The notes: generated from the letters alone by a model not told the origin. A stretch of 64,000 bases of DNA from Actinoplanes cyaneus (GCF_016862095.1 NZ_BOMH01000019.1:79012-143011), one strand, 5' to 3'. Counted from the first letter of the stretch, positions 15,104 through 25,129 are shown. Made by a program: numbers and translations.

Positions 15104-15777
15104 GAGCCGCGCCGCCGCCCCGGCGCCTGGTGTTCAGCGACGTGGACGAGACGCTGATCAGGCAGAAGAGCATGTTCGGCTTCCTGGATTACTACTTCGC
15201 GCGGCGGGACGGGCCGGCCGGGGAGCGCCACGCCACGGCGGTGCGGCGCGACCTCGAGGACCTGGTCGGCGCCGGCGCACCACGGGAGCTCGCGAACCGC
15301 CGCTACTACCGGGCGTGGGCGGGGCAGCACAGCGACGAGGTGCACCGGTGGGGCCGCCGCTGGTACGCCGAGCAGGCGGCGAGCCCGGACTTCTTCGTCA
15401 CGGCGACCGTGGCGGCGCTGACCCGCCACCGAGCGCGGGGCGAGCCGATCCTGCTGGTGTCGGGCTCCTTCCCGGCGGTGCTCGCGCCCCTCGCGGAGGC
15501 GGTCGGCGCGAGCGGCCTGGTGTGCACGCGGCAGGAGGTCTCGGGCGGCCGCTTCACCGGCGAGATCCTCGGTGACCCGGTGATCGGCGAGGGCAAGCGC
15601 GCCGCCGTGCGGGACGTGCTCGCCCGGTACCCGTCAGTGGATCCGCGGGAGTGCTTCGGGTACGGCGACCACGTCTCCGACCTGCCGATGCTGGAACAGG
15701 TCGGCAACCCGGTGGTGGTCGGCGGCGACCCGGAGCTGCTGCGACGCCTCACCGGAGCGCGAACGATGCGCCGCTGA
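15097..15777 (+). CDS. HAD-IB family phosphatase
   Basis: A 226-residue HAD hydrolase with all four motifs: FSDVDETLI (nucleophile Asp and acid Asp), LLVSGSF, GEGKRAAV with the Lys, and GYGDHVSDLPML. The cap layout is that of subfamily IB, which includes phosphoserine phosphatase-like enzymes. A phosphatase is required in the A-factor pathway after AfsA to remove the phosphate from the butenolide intermediate, and the position two genes after afsA fits that role (inference). There are tandem GTG codons at 15097 and 15100; the second overlaps the previous stop. Confidence 0.85.
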   Translation: MVRAAPPPRRLVFSDVDETLIRQKSMFGFLDYYFARRDGPAGERHATAVRRDLEDLVGAGAPRELANRRYYRAWAGQHSDEVHRWGRRWYAEQAASPDFFVTATVAALTRHRARGEPILLVSGSFPAVLAPLAEAVGASGLVCTRQEVSGGRFTGEILGDPVIGEGKRAAVRDVLARYPSVDPRECFGYGDHVSDLPMLEQVGNPVVVGGDPELLRRLTGARTMRR

Positions 15778-15812
15778 GATCGGCCCGCGGACTCCGGCCG
15801 GACGAGGTGACC

Positions 15813-18359
15813 TCACCGGTGATGCATGGCCTGCCAGATGCGGTCGGCGGTGAACGGGATCTCGGTCATCCGGCGGCCGATGGCGTCGCGCAGGGCGTTG
15901 GCCAGGGCCGGGGCGACCGGGTTGTACGGGCTCTCGCTCATCGACTTGGCGCCGAGCGGCCCGATCGCGTCCCGGGTCGCGGCGAAGTGGACCTCGGTGG
16001 CAGGCGTGTCCGCGTACGTCGGAAGGTGGTATTGCCGGAAGGTCGTCGTCGTGACCGCACCGGTGGCGTCGAGGTCGAGGTGTTCGCTCAGGGTCGCGCC
16101 GAGCGCCTGCGCCACGCCGCCCTCGATCTGCCCGCGCAACTGGAGCGGGTTCATGACGGTCCCGGCGTCGGCGCTGTGCACGCTGCGCAGGATCCGCAGT
16201 TCACCGGTGGCCGGGTCGACGGCGACGCGGAACCATTGCGCGTTGAACGCCACCGACCGCGGCGTGCCGTCGAAGTGCCCGTGTCCGGCCTCCCCGCCGG
16301 TGACGCGCAGGTCCCGCGCGGCCCGGAGCACCGCCTCCCCCGCCACCACGACTCCGGTGGAGGCGAACGCGCCGGTGTCGTGCCGGACCACGTCGGTGTC
16401 GGACTGCCGGATCACGATCTTGTCGGGGGTGGTGCCGAGCTCGTCGGCCGCGATCTGGGCGTGGACGGTCGTGCTCCCGTTCCCGAACTCCGCGGTTCCC
16501 ACCGACAGCTCGAACCGTCCCGAGCCCAGCGCCCGGATCGTCGCGTCGGCGAAGTGCCCACCGGGCGGGCCCGCGGCGATCATCGCGATCGCCATCCCCT
16601 CCCCGACCAGCCAGCCGTCGGGCGCTGTGTCAGCGGTGTCGCGGCAGGCTCGCATCCTCTCCAGGCACTGGTCCAGCCCGTAGGACGCGATTCCCAGGTC
16701 GTCGACGTGGTCACCCGGCGCGGTCAGATCGTCCCCGTCCCGAACGACGTTCAGCTCGCGGAACAGGACCGGATCCATGCCGATTCTCCGGGACAGCTCG
16801 TCCAGCACCGATTCGACCGCGAAGGTCACCTGTCCCAGCCCGTACCCCCGGAAAGCCCCCGCCGGAACGGTGTTGGTGTAGACGGTCCGGGCATCCGTCC
16901 GCATGTTCGCGCACTTGTAGACCGCCACCGACTCGTGGCACCCGTGGAACATGACCGAGGCACCGTGATTCCCGTAGGCCCCGGTGTCCACCAGCACCGA
17001 GAGCTGCATCGCGGTGAGCGTCCCGTCCCGCGCGGCGCCCGCCTTGACGGTCACCTCGAACGGATGCCGGGTGGTCGCGCCGAAGAACTGCTCCGGCCGG
17101 GTGAACTCCCACTTCACCGGCCGTCCGGTGCGCAGCACGGCCAGCGCGACGAGGTCCTCGGCGAGCATCTCCTGCTTCCCGCCGAACCCTCCGCCGACGC
17201 GCCCGGCCAGCACCCGCACCCGGTCCGGCGGCAGGTCGTAGAGCGAGGCCACCGCCCGCCGGGTCAGGAACGGCGTCTGGGTGCTCGACCGGATGACCAG
17301 CCGTCCGTCCTCGTCCAGCCAGCCGACGGCCCCGTGCGTCTCCAGCGCCGCGTGCTGCACCCGCGGGGTCCGGAACGTCGCCTCGTAGATCTCGTCGGCC
17401 GCCGCGAACCCGGCGTCGGCGTCCCCGAGCGACGCGTGCAACTCCCCCACGAGGTTGTCGTCCTGCTTGTCCCCGTGCACCAGCGGCGCGTCAGCGGCCA
17501 GCGCCGACTTCGGGTCGAGCACGGCCGGCAGGATCTCGTACCGCACGTGCAGCCGCCGGCAGGCCTCCTCGGCGGCCGCCTCGCTGACGGCGACGACCGC
17601 GGCCACCCGCTGCCCGGTGAACCGGACCACGTCGTCGAGCACCCGGGTGTCCGCCGGGTCCTCGGCCACGTTCTCGTGCTGCGCGGTCGAGAAGAGCCGC
17701 TCCGGCGCGTCCTTGTGCGTCAGGACCAGCTCGACTCCCGGCACCCGCAGGGCGTCGGCGGTGTCCACGGAGACGATCCGGGCATGCGCGTACGGCGATC
17801 GCAGCACCTTGAGATGCAGCACCCCCGGCACGTCCACGTCGAAGGTGTACCGCGCGCTCCCGGTCACGACCTGCGGACCGGCCGGGGCGCCGAGCGACGA
17901 GCCGACCGCCGGGCCGGACGAGCGCACGTTGCACGTCCCGGCGACGGCGTCCCCGATCGCGCGGTACCCGGTGCACCGGCACAGGTTGCCCTTCAGCGAG
18001 CGGGGCAGGTCGGCGCGCTGCTCGTCGGTGAGCGCGGCGGTCGTCATGATCAGACCCGCCGTACAGAACCCGCATTGGAAGCCCTGGGCGTCCAGGAACG
18101 CCTGCTGCGTCGGGTGCAGCTCGCCGGAGCGGGAGGCCAGGCCCTCGATCGTGGTCACCGACCGGCCCTGGGCGCGGAACGCGGGGTAGACGCACGAGTG
18201 CACGGGCTCGCCGTCGACGTGCACGGTGCACGCCCCGCAGTCCCCGGCGTCGCAGCCCTTCTTGACCCCGGTGCAGCCCTCCTCCCGCAGGTAGGTGCGC
18301 AGGCACTGGCCGGGCCGCGGCGCACGCTCGTGGGCCGTCCCGTTGATCTCCACGCTCAC
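15813..18359 (-). CDS. Molybdenum hydroxylase: fused [2Fe-2S] and molybdopterin-binding subunit
   Basis: An 848-residue xanthine dehydrogenase/aldehyde oxidase-family protein. The N-terminal 150 residues hold the plant-type cluster ([16 protein letters not shown]) and the second cluster (CGFCTAG and CRCTGY). The remainder is the molybdopterin-binding part, with GGGFGGKQE near residue 410, AFRGYGLGQ, and a late SMSESP segment that supplies the catalytic Glu position. The usual separate small and large subunits are fused here. The GTG at 18359 overlaps the stop of the FAD-subunit gene, so the pair forms one enzyme. It would hydroxylate a purine, aldehyde or N-heterocycle; the substrate is not evident. 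Confidence 0.9.
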   Translation of the reverse strand: MSVEINGTAHERAPRPGQCLRTYLREEGCTGVKKGCDAGDCGACTVHVDGEPVHSCVYPAFRAQGRSVTTIEGLASRSGELHPTQQAFLDAQGFQCGFCTAGLIMTTAALTDEQRADLPRSLKGNLCRCTGYRAIGDAVAGTCNVRSSGPAVGSSLGAPAGPQVVTGSARYTFDVDVPGVLHLKVLRSPYAHARIVSVDTADALRVPGVELVLTHKDAPERLFSTAQHENVAEDPADTRVLDDVVRFTGQRVAAVVAVSEAAAEEACRRLHVRYEILPAVLDPKSALAADAPLVHGDKQDDNLVGELHASLGDADAGFAAADEIYEATFRTPRVQHAALETHGAVGWLDEDGRLVIRSSTQTPFLTRRAVASLYDLPPDRVRVLAGRVGGGFGGKQEMLAEDLVALAVLRTGRPVKWEFTRPEQFFGATTRHPFEVTVKAGAARDGTLTAMQLSVLVDTGAYGNHGASVMFHGCHESVAVYKCANMRTDARTVYTNTVPAGAFRGYGLGQVTFAVESVLDELSRRIGMDPVLFRELNVVRDGDDLTAPGDHVDDLGIASYGLDQCLERMRACRDTADTAPDGWLVGEGMAIAMIAAGPPGGHFADATIRALGSGRFELSVGTAEFGNGSTTVHAQIAADELGTTPDKIVIRQSDTDVVRHDTGAFASTGVVVAGEAVLRAARDLRVTGGEAGHGHFDGTPRSVAFNAQWFRVAVDPATGELRILRSVHSADAGTVMNPLQLRGQIEGGVAQALGATLSEHLDLDATGAVTTTTFRQYHLPTYADTPATEVHFAATRDAIGPLGAKSMSESPYNPVAPALANALRDAIGRRMTEIPFTADRIWQAMHHR

Positions 18360-19138
18360 CGGCTCAGCTCCGTCCTGATCTGCTCGGCGTAATACCCGGT
18401 CAGGTGCGCACGCCAGGCCGGATGCCCGTGCACGTCGTCGACGTAGTCCGACGGGCCGATCGCCCGCAGGGCCGCATCGAGCCCCTCCGGCGACGGCACC
18501 TCGTCGAATCGCAGGACCCACGGCCGGCGCGTCGCCGCGGTCACGGTCAGCGTGAACGCGCCGTCACGATCAAGAGCGCCGATCAGCAGTACGGCGGAAC
18601 GCCCGTGCCGATGCAGCGACCCGCGCCGGAAGGCGGTCCGCGGGATCACCGCCGGCAGCTCGATCGAGCGGAGCAGTTCCCCCTCCCGGAGCACGGTCCG
18701 CCCCTCGCCCGTCACGAAGCCGGCGACGGGCACGAACCGCTCTCCGCCGGACGGGTCGAGCAGCCGGCACATCCCGCCCAGTGCGGCGCCCAGCGAGATC
18801 ATCGGCCCGGCCGGGAGCGCGGCGCACAGGTTCCCGCCGACGGTCGCGACGTTCCAGATCTTGAACGACGCCAGGAACGCGTGGCAGCACTGCGCGACGA
18901 CGTCGTACGTGCCGAGGGTCCGGAAGAGCGTGGCGACGGTGCACGTCGCCGCGATCTCCAGCCCGTCGTCACGCACTGTGATGGGCGGCCAGCCCGCGGA
19001 CGGCAGGTCGAGCAGTCGCGAGATCGATGGGCGCGGCTCGCCGAAGAGCGCTGTCCCCCCGCCCAGCCAGGCGTCCCCGGGGCGCCACATGCCGGGCGCG
19101 GCGGGGCTGACCACTTCGGTGACCGTGTGCAGATCCAC
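18356..19138 (-). CDS. Molybdenum hydroxylase FAD-binding subunit
   Basis: A 260-residue FAD-binding subunit of the CoxM/XdhB type. The flavin-binding segments are seen as LGGGTALFG near residue 26 and VATVGGNLCAALPAG near residue 97; the latter is the classic second FAD loop. It passes electrons from the iron-sulfur clusters of the downstream fused subunit to an acceptor. The two genes overlap by a GTGA. No Mo-cofactor maturation gene such as xdhC is adjacent. Confidence 0.88.
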   Translation of the reverse strand: MDLHTVTEVVSPAAPGMWRPGDAWLGGGTALFGEPRPSISRLLDLPSAGWPPITVRDDGLEIAATCTVATLFRTLGTYDVVAQCCHAFLASFKIWNVATVGGNLCAALPAGPMISLGAALGGMCRLLDPSGGERFVPVAGFVTGEGRTVLREGELLRSIELPAVIPRTAFRRGSLHRHGRSAVLLIGALDRDGAFTLTVTAATRRPWVLRFDEVPSPEGLDAALRAIGPSDYVDDVHGHPAWRAHLTGYYAEQIRTELSR

Positions 19139-19292
19139 GTTCGCACGCTACGCGCTGTGTGTTTCCGGTCGAGGCTTTCTTTTCGGCCGTCGCAGCCCGG
19201 GACCTTCCGCGGCCGTTCCTCGGGACCTTTGGCCCTGATCGACAGGTTCCGGCTGGTCAAGGCTCTCATCGACGTTGCGGAAAGGATCTCAG

Positions 19293-20675
19293 GTGGATTC
19301 GCTCGACCTCTCGCGGTGGCAGTTCGGCATCACCACCGTGTACCACTTCATCTTCGTTCCGATAACGATCGGACTCTCGGCCCTGGTGGCCGGCCTGCAG
19401 ACCGCCTGGGTCCGGACCGGCAAGGAGCACTACCTGCGGGCCACGAAGTTCTGGGGCAAGCTCTTCCTGATCAACTTCGCGATCGGGGTCGTGACCGGCA
19501 TCGTGCAGGAGTTCCAGTTCGGGATGAACTGGTCGAACTACTCACGGTTCGTCGGCGACATCTTCGGCGCCCCGCTCGCGATGGAGGGCCTGCTCGCGTT
19601 CTTCCTGGAGTCCACGTTCCTCGGCCTGTGGATCTTCGGCTGGGACCGTCTGCCGAAGAGGCTGCACCTGGCCACGATCTGGACCGCGTCGATCGGCACG
19701 ATGCTGTCGGCCTACTTCATCCTGGCCGCGAACTCCTGGATGCAGCACCCGGTCGGCTGGCGGATGGGCGACGGCCGGGCCGAGCTGACCAGCATCGGCG
19801 CGGTGCTGACCCAGAAGACCACGCTGGTCACGGTCCCGCACACGCTGACCGCCTGCTTCCTCACCGCCGGCGCGCTGCTGCTCGCGGTCTCCGCCTGGCA
19901 TCTGCGCAAGGGCAACCAGGAGGAGGTCTTCCGGCCGTCGCTGCGGCTGGGCGCCTGGGTGGTGCTGATCGCCGGGGCCGGCGTGCTGATCACCGGTGAC
20001 GTGCAGGCCCGGGTGATGACCGAGCAGCAGCCGATGAAGATGGCGGCGGCCGAGGCGCTCTACCGCAACACCGAGTCGGCGTCGTTCTCGGTCTTCACGA
20101 TCGGCTCGCTCGACGGCAAGGAAGAGGTCTGGAGCGTACGGATCCCGTCGCTGCTCTCGTTCATGGCCACCGGCAGCCCGTCCGGCGAGGTCGAGGGCAT
20201 CAACGACGTGCAGGCGCAGTACGAGCAGCAGTACGGCGAGGGCGACTACACCCCGATCGTCCCGGTCACCTACTGGTCGTTCCGCCTGATGATCGGCTTC
20301 GGCGGGCTCGCCATGCTGGTCGCCCTGGCCGCGCTCTGGTTCAACCGCGGCGAGCGCCGGGCGCGCAGCCGCTGGCTGTGGATCGCCGGGATCGGCACGG
20401 TGGCGATGCCCCTGCTGGCCAACTCGTTCGGCTGGATCTTCACCGAGATGGGCCGCCAGCCGTGGACGGTCTTCGGGCTGTTCAAGACGTCCGAGTCGGG
20501 ATCACCGTCGGTCTCCACCGGTGAGGCCGCGACCGGTCTGATCGTGCTGACCGTGCTCTACGGGATCCTCGCGGTGATCGAGGTCGGACTGTTCCTGAAG
20601 TACGCCCGCGCCGGAGCCCCGGACATCCCTGTCGAGAACGAGGCCGACGACCGGCCACTGGCTTTCGCGTACTGA
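19293..20675 (+). CDS. cydA: Cytochrome bd ubiquinol oxidase subunit I
   Basis: A 460-residue integral membrane protein with nine predicted helices. Heme ligand and quinol-site markers are present: the N-terminal TTVYHFIFVPITIG histidine, the AFFLESTFLGLW segment with the conserved Glu, HTLTACF, and GWIFTEMGRQPW near residue 390. The Q-loop is short, as in most actinobacterial CydA. It oxidises menaquinol and reduces oxygen with high affinity. The GTG at 19293 is preceded by AAAGGA at the right spacing; the TTG 18 bp upstream lies before that site and is less likely. It starts a cydA-cydB-cydD-cydC operon; a 154-bp leader lies upstream without an obvious operator. Confidence 0.97.
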   Translation: MDSLDLSRWQFGITTVYHFIFVPITIGLSALVAGLQTAWVRTGKEHYLRATKFWGKLFLINFAIGVVTGIVQEFQFGMNWSNYSRFVGDIFGAPLAMEGLLAFFLESTFLGLWIFGWDRLPKRLHLATIWTASIGTMLSAYFILAANSWMQHPVGWRMGDGRAELTSIGAVLTQKTTLVTVPHTLTACFLTAGALLLAVSAWHLRKGNQEEVFRPSLRLGAWVVLIAGAGVLITGDVQARVMTEQQPMKMAAAEALYRNTESASFSVFTIGSLDGKEEVWSVRIPSLLSFMATGSPSGEVEGINDVQAQYEQQYGEGDYTPIVPVTYWSFRLMIGFGGLAMLVALAALWFNRGERRARSRWLWIAGIGTVAMPLLANSFGWIFTEMGRQPWTVFGLFKTSESGSPSVSTGEAATGLIVLTVLYGILAVIEVGLFLKYARAGAPDIPVENEADDRPLAFAY

Positions 20676-20682
20676 GGACATC

Positions 20683-21678
20683 ATGGATCTCACCACTGTC
20701 TGGTTCCTGCTGATCGCCGTGCTCTGGGCCGGCTACTTCCTGCTCGAGGGGTTCGACTTCGGCGTCGGCATCCTGCTCCCGTTCGTCGGCCGGGACGACC
20801 GCTCCCGCCGCCTGGCGATCAACACGATCGGCCCGGTCTGGGACGGCAACGAGGTGTGGCTGCTGGTCGCCGGCGGCGCCACCTTCGCGGCCTTCCCCGA
20901 GTGGTACGCCACCCTGTTCAGCGGCTTCTTCCTGCCCCTGCTGATCATCCTGGTCGCGCTGATCGTGCGCGGCCTGGCCTTCGAGTACCGCGGCAAGCGG
21001 GACGGCGCCGCCTGGAAGAAGCGCTGGGACACGGCGATCTTCGTCTGCAGCCTGATCCCGGCGATCCTGTGGGGCGTCGCGTTCGGCAACATCCTGCGCG
21101 GGGTGCCGATCGACGCGAACCACGAGTACGCGGGCGGCTTCGTCAACCTGCTCAACCCGTACGCGCTGCTCGGCGGCCTGACCACGCTCGTGCTGTTCAC
21201 CCTGCACGGCGCGGTCTTCCTGGCGCTCAAGACGGACGGCCCGATGCGCGAGCAGGCCGGGCAGATCGCCGAGACCACGGCGCTGGTGGCGGTGCCGGTC
21301 GCGGCCGGCTTCCTGGCCTGGACCGGGTTCGCGCACGCCGACGGCTGGGGCATCGCGCTTTCCGCGCTGGCCGCGATCGCGTTGGTCACGGCGATCCCGC
21401 TGACCCGGGCACGGCGGGAGGGCTGGGCGTTCACGGCCACCGCCGCGACGCTGCTGCTGGCCGTCGCCGCGCTGTTCGTGACGCTGTTCCCGGACGTGAT
21501 GCCGTCGACGCTCGACCCGGCGTTCAGCCTGACCGTGCACAACGCGTCCTCGACGCCGTACACGCTGCGGGTGATGACCTGGGTGGCGGTCTTCTTCACC
21601 CCGATCGTGCTGCTCTACCAGGGCTGGACCTACTGGGTCTTCCGCAAGCGCCTCACGCTCGGTGACATCCCCGCATGA
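20683..21678 (+). CDS. cydB: Cytochrome bd ubiquinol oxidase subunit II
   Basis: A 331-residue membrane protein with the N-terminal FLLEGFDFGVGILLPF and the GPVWDGNEVWLLVAGGATFAAFP segment diagnostic of CydB. It pairs with CydA to form the oxidase. It lies seven bases after cydA and overlaps cydD by four bases (ATGA). Confidence 0.97.
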   Translation: MDLTTVWFLLIAVLWAGYFLLEGFDFGVGILLPFVGRDDRSRRLAINTIGPVWDGNEVWLLVAGGATFAAFPEWYATLFSGFFLPLLIILVALIVRGLAFEYRGKRDGAAWKKRWDTAIFVCSLIPAILWGVAFGNILRGVPIDANHEYAGGFVNLLNPYALLGGLTTLVLFTLHGAVFLALKTDGPMREQAGQIAETTALVAVPVAAGFLAWTGFAHADGWGIALSALAAIALVTAIPLTRARREGWAFTATAATLLLAVAALFVTLFPDVMPSTLDPAFSLTVHNASSTPYTLRVMTWVAVFFTPIVLLYQGWTYWVFRKRLTLGDIPA

Positions 21679-23294
21679 GACCGATCAACCCCAAGCTGCT
21701 GGCGTACGGCCGGAGCACGCGGCCGTACCTGGCCGCGACCGTCGCCCTCGGGGCGGTCCACGCCGCCCTGCTCGTCGCCCAGGCCACCCTCCTCGCGCAG
21801 ACGATCACCGCGGTCTTCCTCCACGGAGACAGCCCCGCGTGGGTCCCTCTCGCATTCGTGATCGCCGCCCGGGCGGGGGTCGCCTGGCTGCAGGAGCTGG
21901 CGTCGGCCCGCTCGGCGGCAACGGTCAAGAGCGAGCTGCGCGACCGGCTCGTCGCCCACCTCACCGCGCTCGGCCCGGGCCGGCAGCGCCCGGCCGGTGA
22001 GGTGGCGGCCCTGGTCACGCACGGCCTGGACGCGCTCGACGGCTACTTCGCGAAGTACCTCCCGCAGCTCGTCCTGGCCCTGCTCGTCCCCGCCATCGTC
22101 CTCGCCCGCCTGATCCCCGCCGACCTGACCGCGACCGTCACGATCGCCGTCACCCTGCCCCTGATCCCGCTGTTCATGGCGTTGATCGGGATGCACACCG
22201 AAGCGCAGAACCGCCGCCAGTTCCGCCTGCTCGCCCGCCTCTCGCACCACTTCCTGGACGTGGTGGCCGGGCTGCCGGCGCTGAAGCTGCTCGGGCGGGC
22301 CAAGGCGCAGGCCGGGATCATCCGGCGGATCAGCGACGAGCAGCGTGCGGCGACCATGCGCACGCTGCGGACGGCGTTCCTGTCCTCCCTGGTCCTGGAA
22401 CTTCTCGCCACACTGTCGGTGGCCCTGGTCGCGGTCGGCATCGGGCTGCGGCTGGTCGCCGGGCACCTGGACCTGGAGACCGCGCTGCTGGTGCTGATCC
22501 TGGCGCCGGAGGCGTACCGGCCGCTGCGCGAGGTCGGCGCGAACTACCACGCCAGCGCGGAGGGGATGGCCGCCGCCGAGGAGGCCTTCGCGATCCTGGA
22601 CACGCCCGTCCCGTCCTCCGGAGCGCGGACGCCGGTCTCCGGGCCGATCGTCTTCTCCGGCGTGGAGGTCCGCTATCCCGGCCGCGCCGAACCCGCCCTG
22701 CGCCTGTCCGCGACGATCGAGCCCGGCGAGGTCGTGGCGCTGACCGGGCCGTCCGGCTGCGGGAAGTCGACCGTCCTGTCCGTGCTGCTCGGCTTCGTCA
22801 CGCCGGCGTCCGGGCAGGTCACGGTCGGCGGCGTGCCGCTCGCCGAGCTGGACCTCGAGGTGTGGCGGCGCTGGATCGCCTGGGTCCCGCAACGGCCGCA
22901 CCTGCTCGCCGCCTCCCTGCGCGACAACCTCACCCTCGGCGCCACTTCCCGGGCGCCCGGCCTGCGCGCCGCGGCGCTGGCGGCAGGGGTCACCGAGTTC
23001 GCCGACGGGCTCCCGGACGGCTACGACACGCTCCTCGGGGATGCCGGGACCGGGCTCTCCGCGGGGCAGCGCCAGCGGGTCGCGATCGCCCGGGCGTTCC
23101 TGCGGGACGCGCCGATCGTGCTGCTCGACGAGCCGACCGCCAACCTCGACGAGGTCACCGCCGCGCGGGTGATGACCTCCATCCGGGAGCTGGCGCGCGG
23201 CCGGACCGTCCTGATGGCGGCCCACCGGCCGGAACTGATCAGTCTCGCCGACCGGGTGATCGAGGTCGGCCGCATCCCCGTGGGGCACCCGTGA
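21675..23294 (+). CDS. cydD: ABC exporter subunit required for cytochrome bd assembly (CydD)
   Basis: A 539-residue half transporter with an N-terminal membrane domain (about 1-300) and a nucleotide-binding domain with Walker A GPSGCGKST, signature LSAGQRQR and Walker B IVLLDEPTA. The CydDC heterodimer handles heme and thiols, and is needed for functional bd oxidase. It overlaps cydB by ATGA and cydC by GTGA, so all four genes should be co-translated. Confidence 0.94.
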   Translation: MRPINPKLLAYGRSTRPYLAATVALGAVHAALLVAQATLLAQTITAVFLHGDSPAWVPLAFVIAARAGVAWLQELASARSAATVKSELRDRLVAHLTALGPGRQRPAGEVAALVTHGLDALDGYFAKYLPQLVLALLVPAIVLARLIPADLTATVTIAVTLPLIPLFMALIGMHTEAQNRRQFRLLARLSHHFLDVVAGLPALKLLGRAKAQAGIIRRISDEQRAATMRTLRTAFLSSLVLELLATLSVALVAVGIGLRLVAGHLDLETALLVLILAPEAYRPLREVGANYHASAEGMAAAEEAFAILDTPVPSSGARTPVSGPIVFSGVEVRYPGRAEPALRLSATIEPGEVVALTGPSGCGKSTVLSVLLGFVTPASGQVTVGGVPLAELDLEVWRRWIAWVPQRPHLLAASLRDNLTLGATSRAPGLRAAALAAGVTEFADGLPDGYDTLLGDAGTGLSAGQRQRVAIARAFLRDAPIVLLDEPTANLDEVTAARVMTSIRELARGRTVLMAAHRPELISLADRVIEVGRIPVGHP

Positions 23295-25129
23295 CGACGT
23301 ACGCGCTGATTCGCCCCGCCTCGGCGAGGCTCACCCTGGCGGTGCTCGCCGGCGCCGGCGCGGCCGGGTCCGCGGTGGCGCTCACCGCCGTCTCCGCCTG
23401 GCTGATCTCGCGCGCCGCGCTGCACCCGCCGATCCTGCACCTGATGGTGGCGATCGTCGCGGTGCGCGCGTGCGGGCTGGGCCGGGGCGTGCTGCGCTAC
23501 CTGGAACGGCTGCTCGGGCACGACGCCGCCTTCCGCGTCCTGGCCGACGTGCGGGTCCGCCTCTACGAACGGCTGGAGGTGCTCGCCCCGGCCGGGCTCG
23601 CCGACTTCCGCCGCGCCGACCTCGCCCAGCGCCTGGCCTCCGACGTGGACGCGGTGCTCGACCTGGTCACCCGGGTGCTGCTGCCCTACGCCGTGGCGGC
23701 GGTCACCGGGCTCGCGTCGGTGCTGGTGGTCGGCGCGCTCGTGCCGGTCGCCGGGCTGGCCCTGGCCGGCACGCTGCTGATCGTCGGCGTGGTCGTGCCG
23801 CTGGTGCAGCGCGCGGCTGCCCGCCGGGCGGACGGGCGGCTCGCTCCCCTGCGCGCCGCGCTCGCCACCGGGGTCGTCGGCCTCGTGCACGGGATGGCGG
23901 ATCTGACGGCGTACGAGGCGGTCGATTGCGAGCGTGAGCGGCTCGCCGCCCTGGACCGCCGGCTGACCGCGGCCGCGAAGACGTCCGCGGCGACGGCCGG
24001 GCTGGGCGCCGCCGTGACCGTCCTCTGCACCGGGATCTCCGTGCTGGCCGGTCTGCTCGTCGGCGCCGCTGCCGTCCGGGCCGGCGCCCTCCCCGGCGAG
24101 CTGCTGGCCCTGGTCGTGCTCACTCCCCTCGCGGTCTTCGAGATCGCCGGGCCGCTCCCCGCCGCCGCCCAGCGCTGGGCCACCGCCCGCGAGTCGCTGC
24201 GCCGCCTCACCGAGATCTGGTCCGTCCCCCTACCGGCTGGCCCTCAGGGGTGTAACGAGGACCCGGACACACCCCGGAAAGCCAGCCGCCAACCCGCACC
24301 AGGCCGCACGCCGGGCACCGCCCCGGCTGGTCCCCAGGGGTGCAACCGGGGACCGGACACACCCCTGAGCGCCAGCCGGGGACGGGGCGGGACGGTTACG
24401 GCCGTTGAGAGCGGCGCTGCGTGCACGGGGTTGCCGATCGGGAGCCGGGTTCCGGGATTGCGTCTCGACGGCGTGACGGCCGCCTGGACGGCCGATCGGA
24501 TCGCGGTCGAGAACGTCGATCTCACGCTTGCGCCCGGCGCCCGCGTCGCGCTCGTCGGGCCGAGCGGCTCGGGCAAGAGCACGATCGCCGCGCTGCTGGT
24601 CCGCTTCCTCGACCCGCTGGCGGGACGGATCACGCTGGACGGCACGGATCTGCGGACGGTGCCGGCCGACCGCGTACGGGAAATCGTCGGTTATCTTCCG
24701 GAGGACGCCTACCTGTTCGACACGACGATCGGCGCGAACCTGCGCATCGCCCGGCCGGACGCGACCGACGCCGACCTGCTCGCCGCGCTGGAACGGGCCC
24801 GGCTGCGGGACTGGGTGCGGACCCTGCCGGACGGCCTGGACACGCTGGTCGGGGAGCACGGCCTGGCGCTCTCCGGTGGGCAGCGCCGCCGGCTCGCGCT
24901 GGCCCGGCTGCTGCTCACCGACGCGCGGGTGCTGATCCTCGACGAGCCGGGCGAGCACCTGGACGACGACACCGCCGGCGCGCTGGTCCGCGATCTGCTG
25001 GGGGCCGCCGGTGGGCGTACCGTCCTGCTGATCACCCATCGCACGGCGGACCTCGACGGCTGGCGGGTGGTCAGGATGCCGGCACGGGGACCGGAACCGG
25101 CGCGGGGACCGTCGGCAGGGTCACCGTGA
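23291..25129 (+). CDS. cydC: ABC exporter subunit CydC carrying two in-frame palindromic elements
   Basis: A 612-residue half transporter: membrane domain about 1-305, nucleotide-binding domain about 395-600 with Walker A GPSGSGKST, signature LSGGQRRR and Walker B VLILDEPGE. Between them is an unusually long, low-complexity linker (about 314-385) that contains two copies of PAGPQGCN-x2-PDTP. These peptides are translations of two 55-bp palindromic DNA elements (24234-24288 and 24324-24378), so the linker was enlarged by insertion without breaking the frame. The GTG start overlaps the cydD stop. The last 59 bp overlap the convergent sensor-kinase gene. Confidence 0.93.
   Translation: MTTYALIRPASARLTLAVLAGAGAAGSAVALTAVSAWLISRAALHPPILHLMVAIVAVRACGLGRGVLRYLERLLGHDAAFRVLADVRVRLYERLEVLAPAGLADFRRADLAQRLASDVDAVLDLVTRVLLPYAVAAVTGLASVLVVGALVPVAGLALAGTLLIVGVVVPLVQRAAARRADGRLAPLRAALATGVVGLVHGMADLTAYEAVDCERERLAALDRRLTAAAKTSAATAGLGAAVTVLCTGISVLAGLLVGAAAVRAGALPGELLALVVLTPLAVFEIAGPLPAAAQRWATARESLRRLTEIWSVPLPAGPQGCNEDPDTPRKASRQPAPGRTPGTAPAGPQGCNRGPDTPLSASRGRGGTVTAVESGAACTGLPIGSRVPGLRLDGVTAAWTADRIAVENVDLTLAPGARVALVGPSGSGKSTIAALLVRFLDPLAGRITLDGTDLRTVPADRVREIVGYLPEDAYLFDTTIGANLRIARPDATDADLLAALERARLRDWVRTLPDGLDTLVGEHGLALSGGQRRRLALARLLLTDARVLILDEPGEHLDDDTAGALVRDLLGAAGGRTVLLITHRTADLDGWRVVRMPARGPEPARGPSAGSP
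24234..24288. repeat. REP-like 55-bp palindromic element, copy 1, inside cydC
   Basis: The element starts CGGCTGG and ends CCAGCCG. Its 20-bp arms match at about 17 positions, with an inner GGGGTGT/ACACCCC pair and a 15-bp loop. A second copy starts 90 bp downstream. Equal length, matching ends and a shared core indicate a dispersed REP- or MITE-like element. Confidence 0.8.
24324..24378. repeat. REP-like 55-bp palindromic element, copy 2, inside cydC
   Basis: The same length, terminal CGGCTGG/CCAGCCG and GGGGTG/CACCCC core as copy 1, with about 16 of 20 arm positions paired. The 90-bp offset between copies keeps both in the same reading frame, so both yield the peptide PAGPQGCN followed by PDTP. 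Confidence 0.8.
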
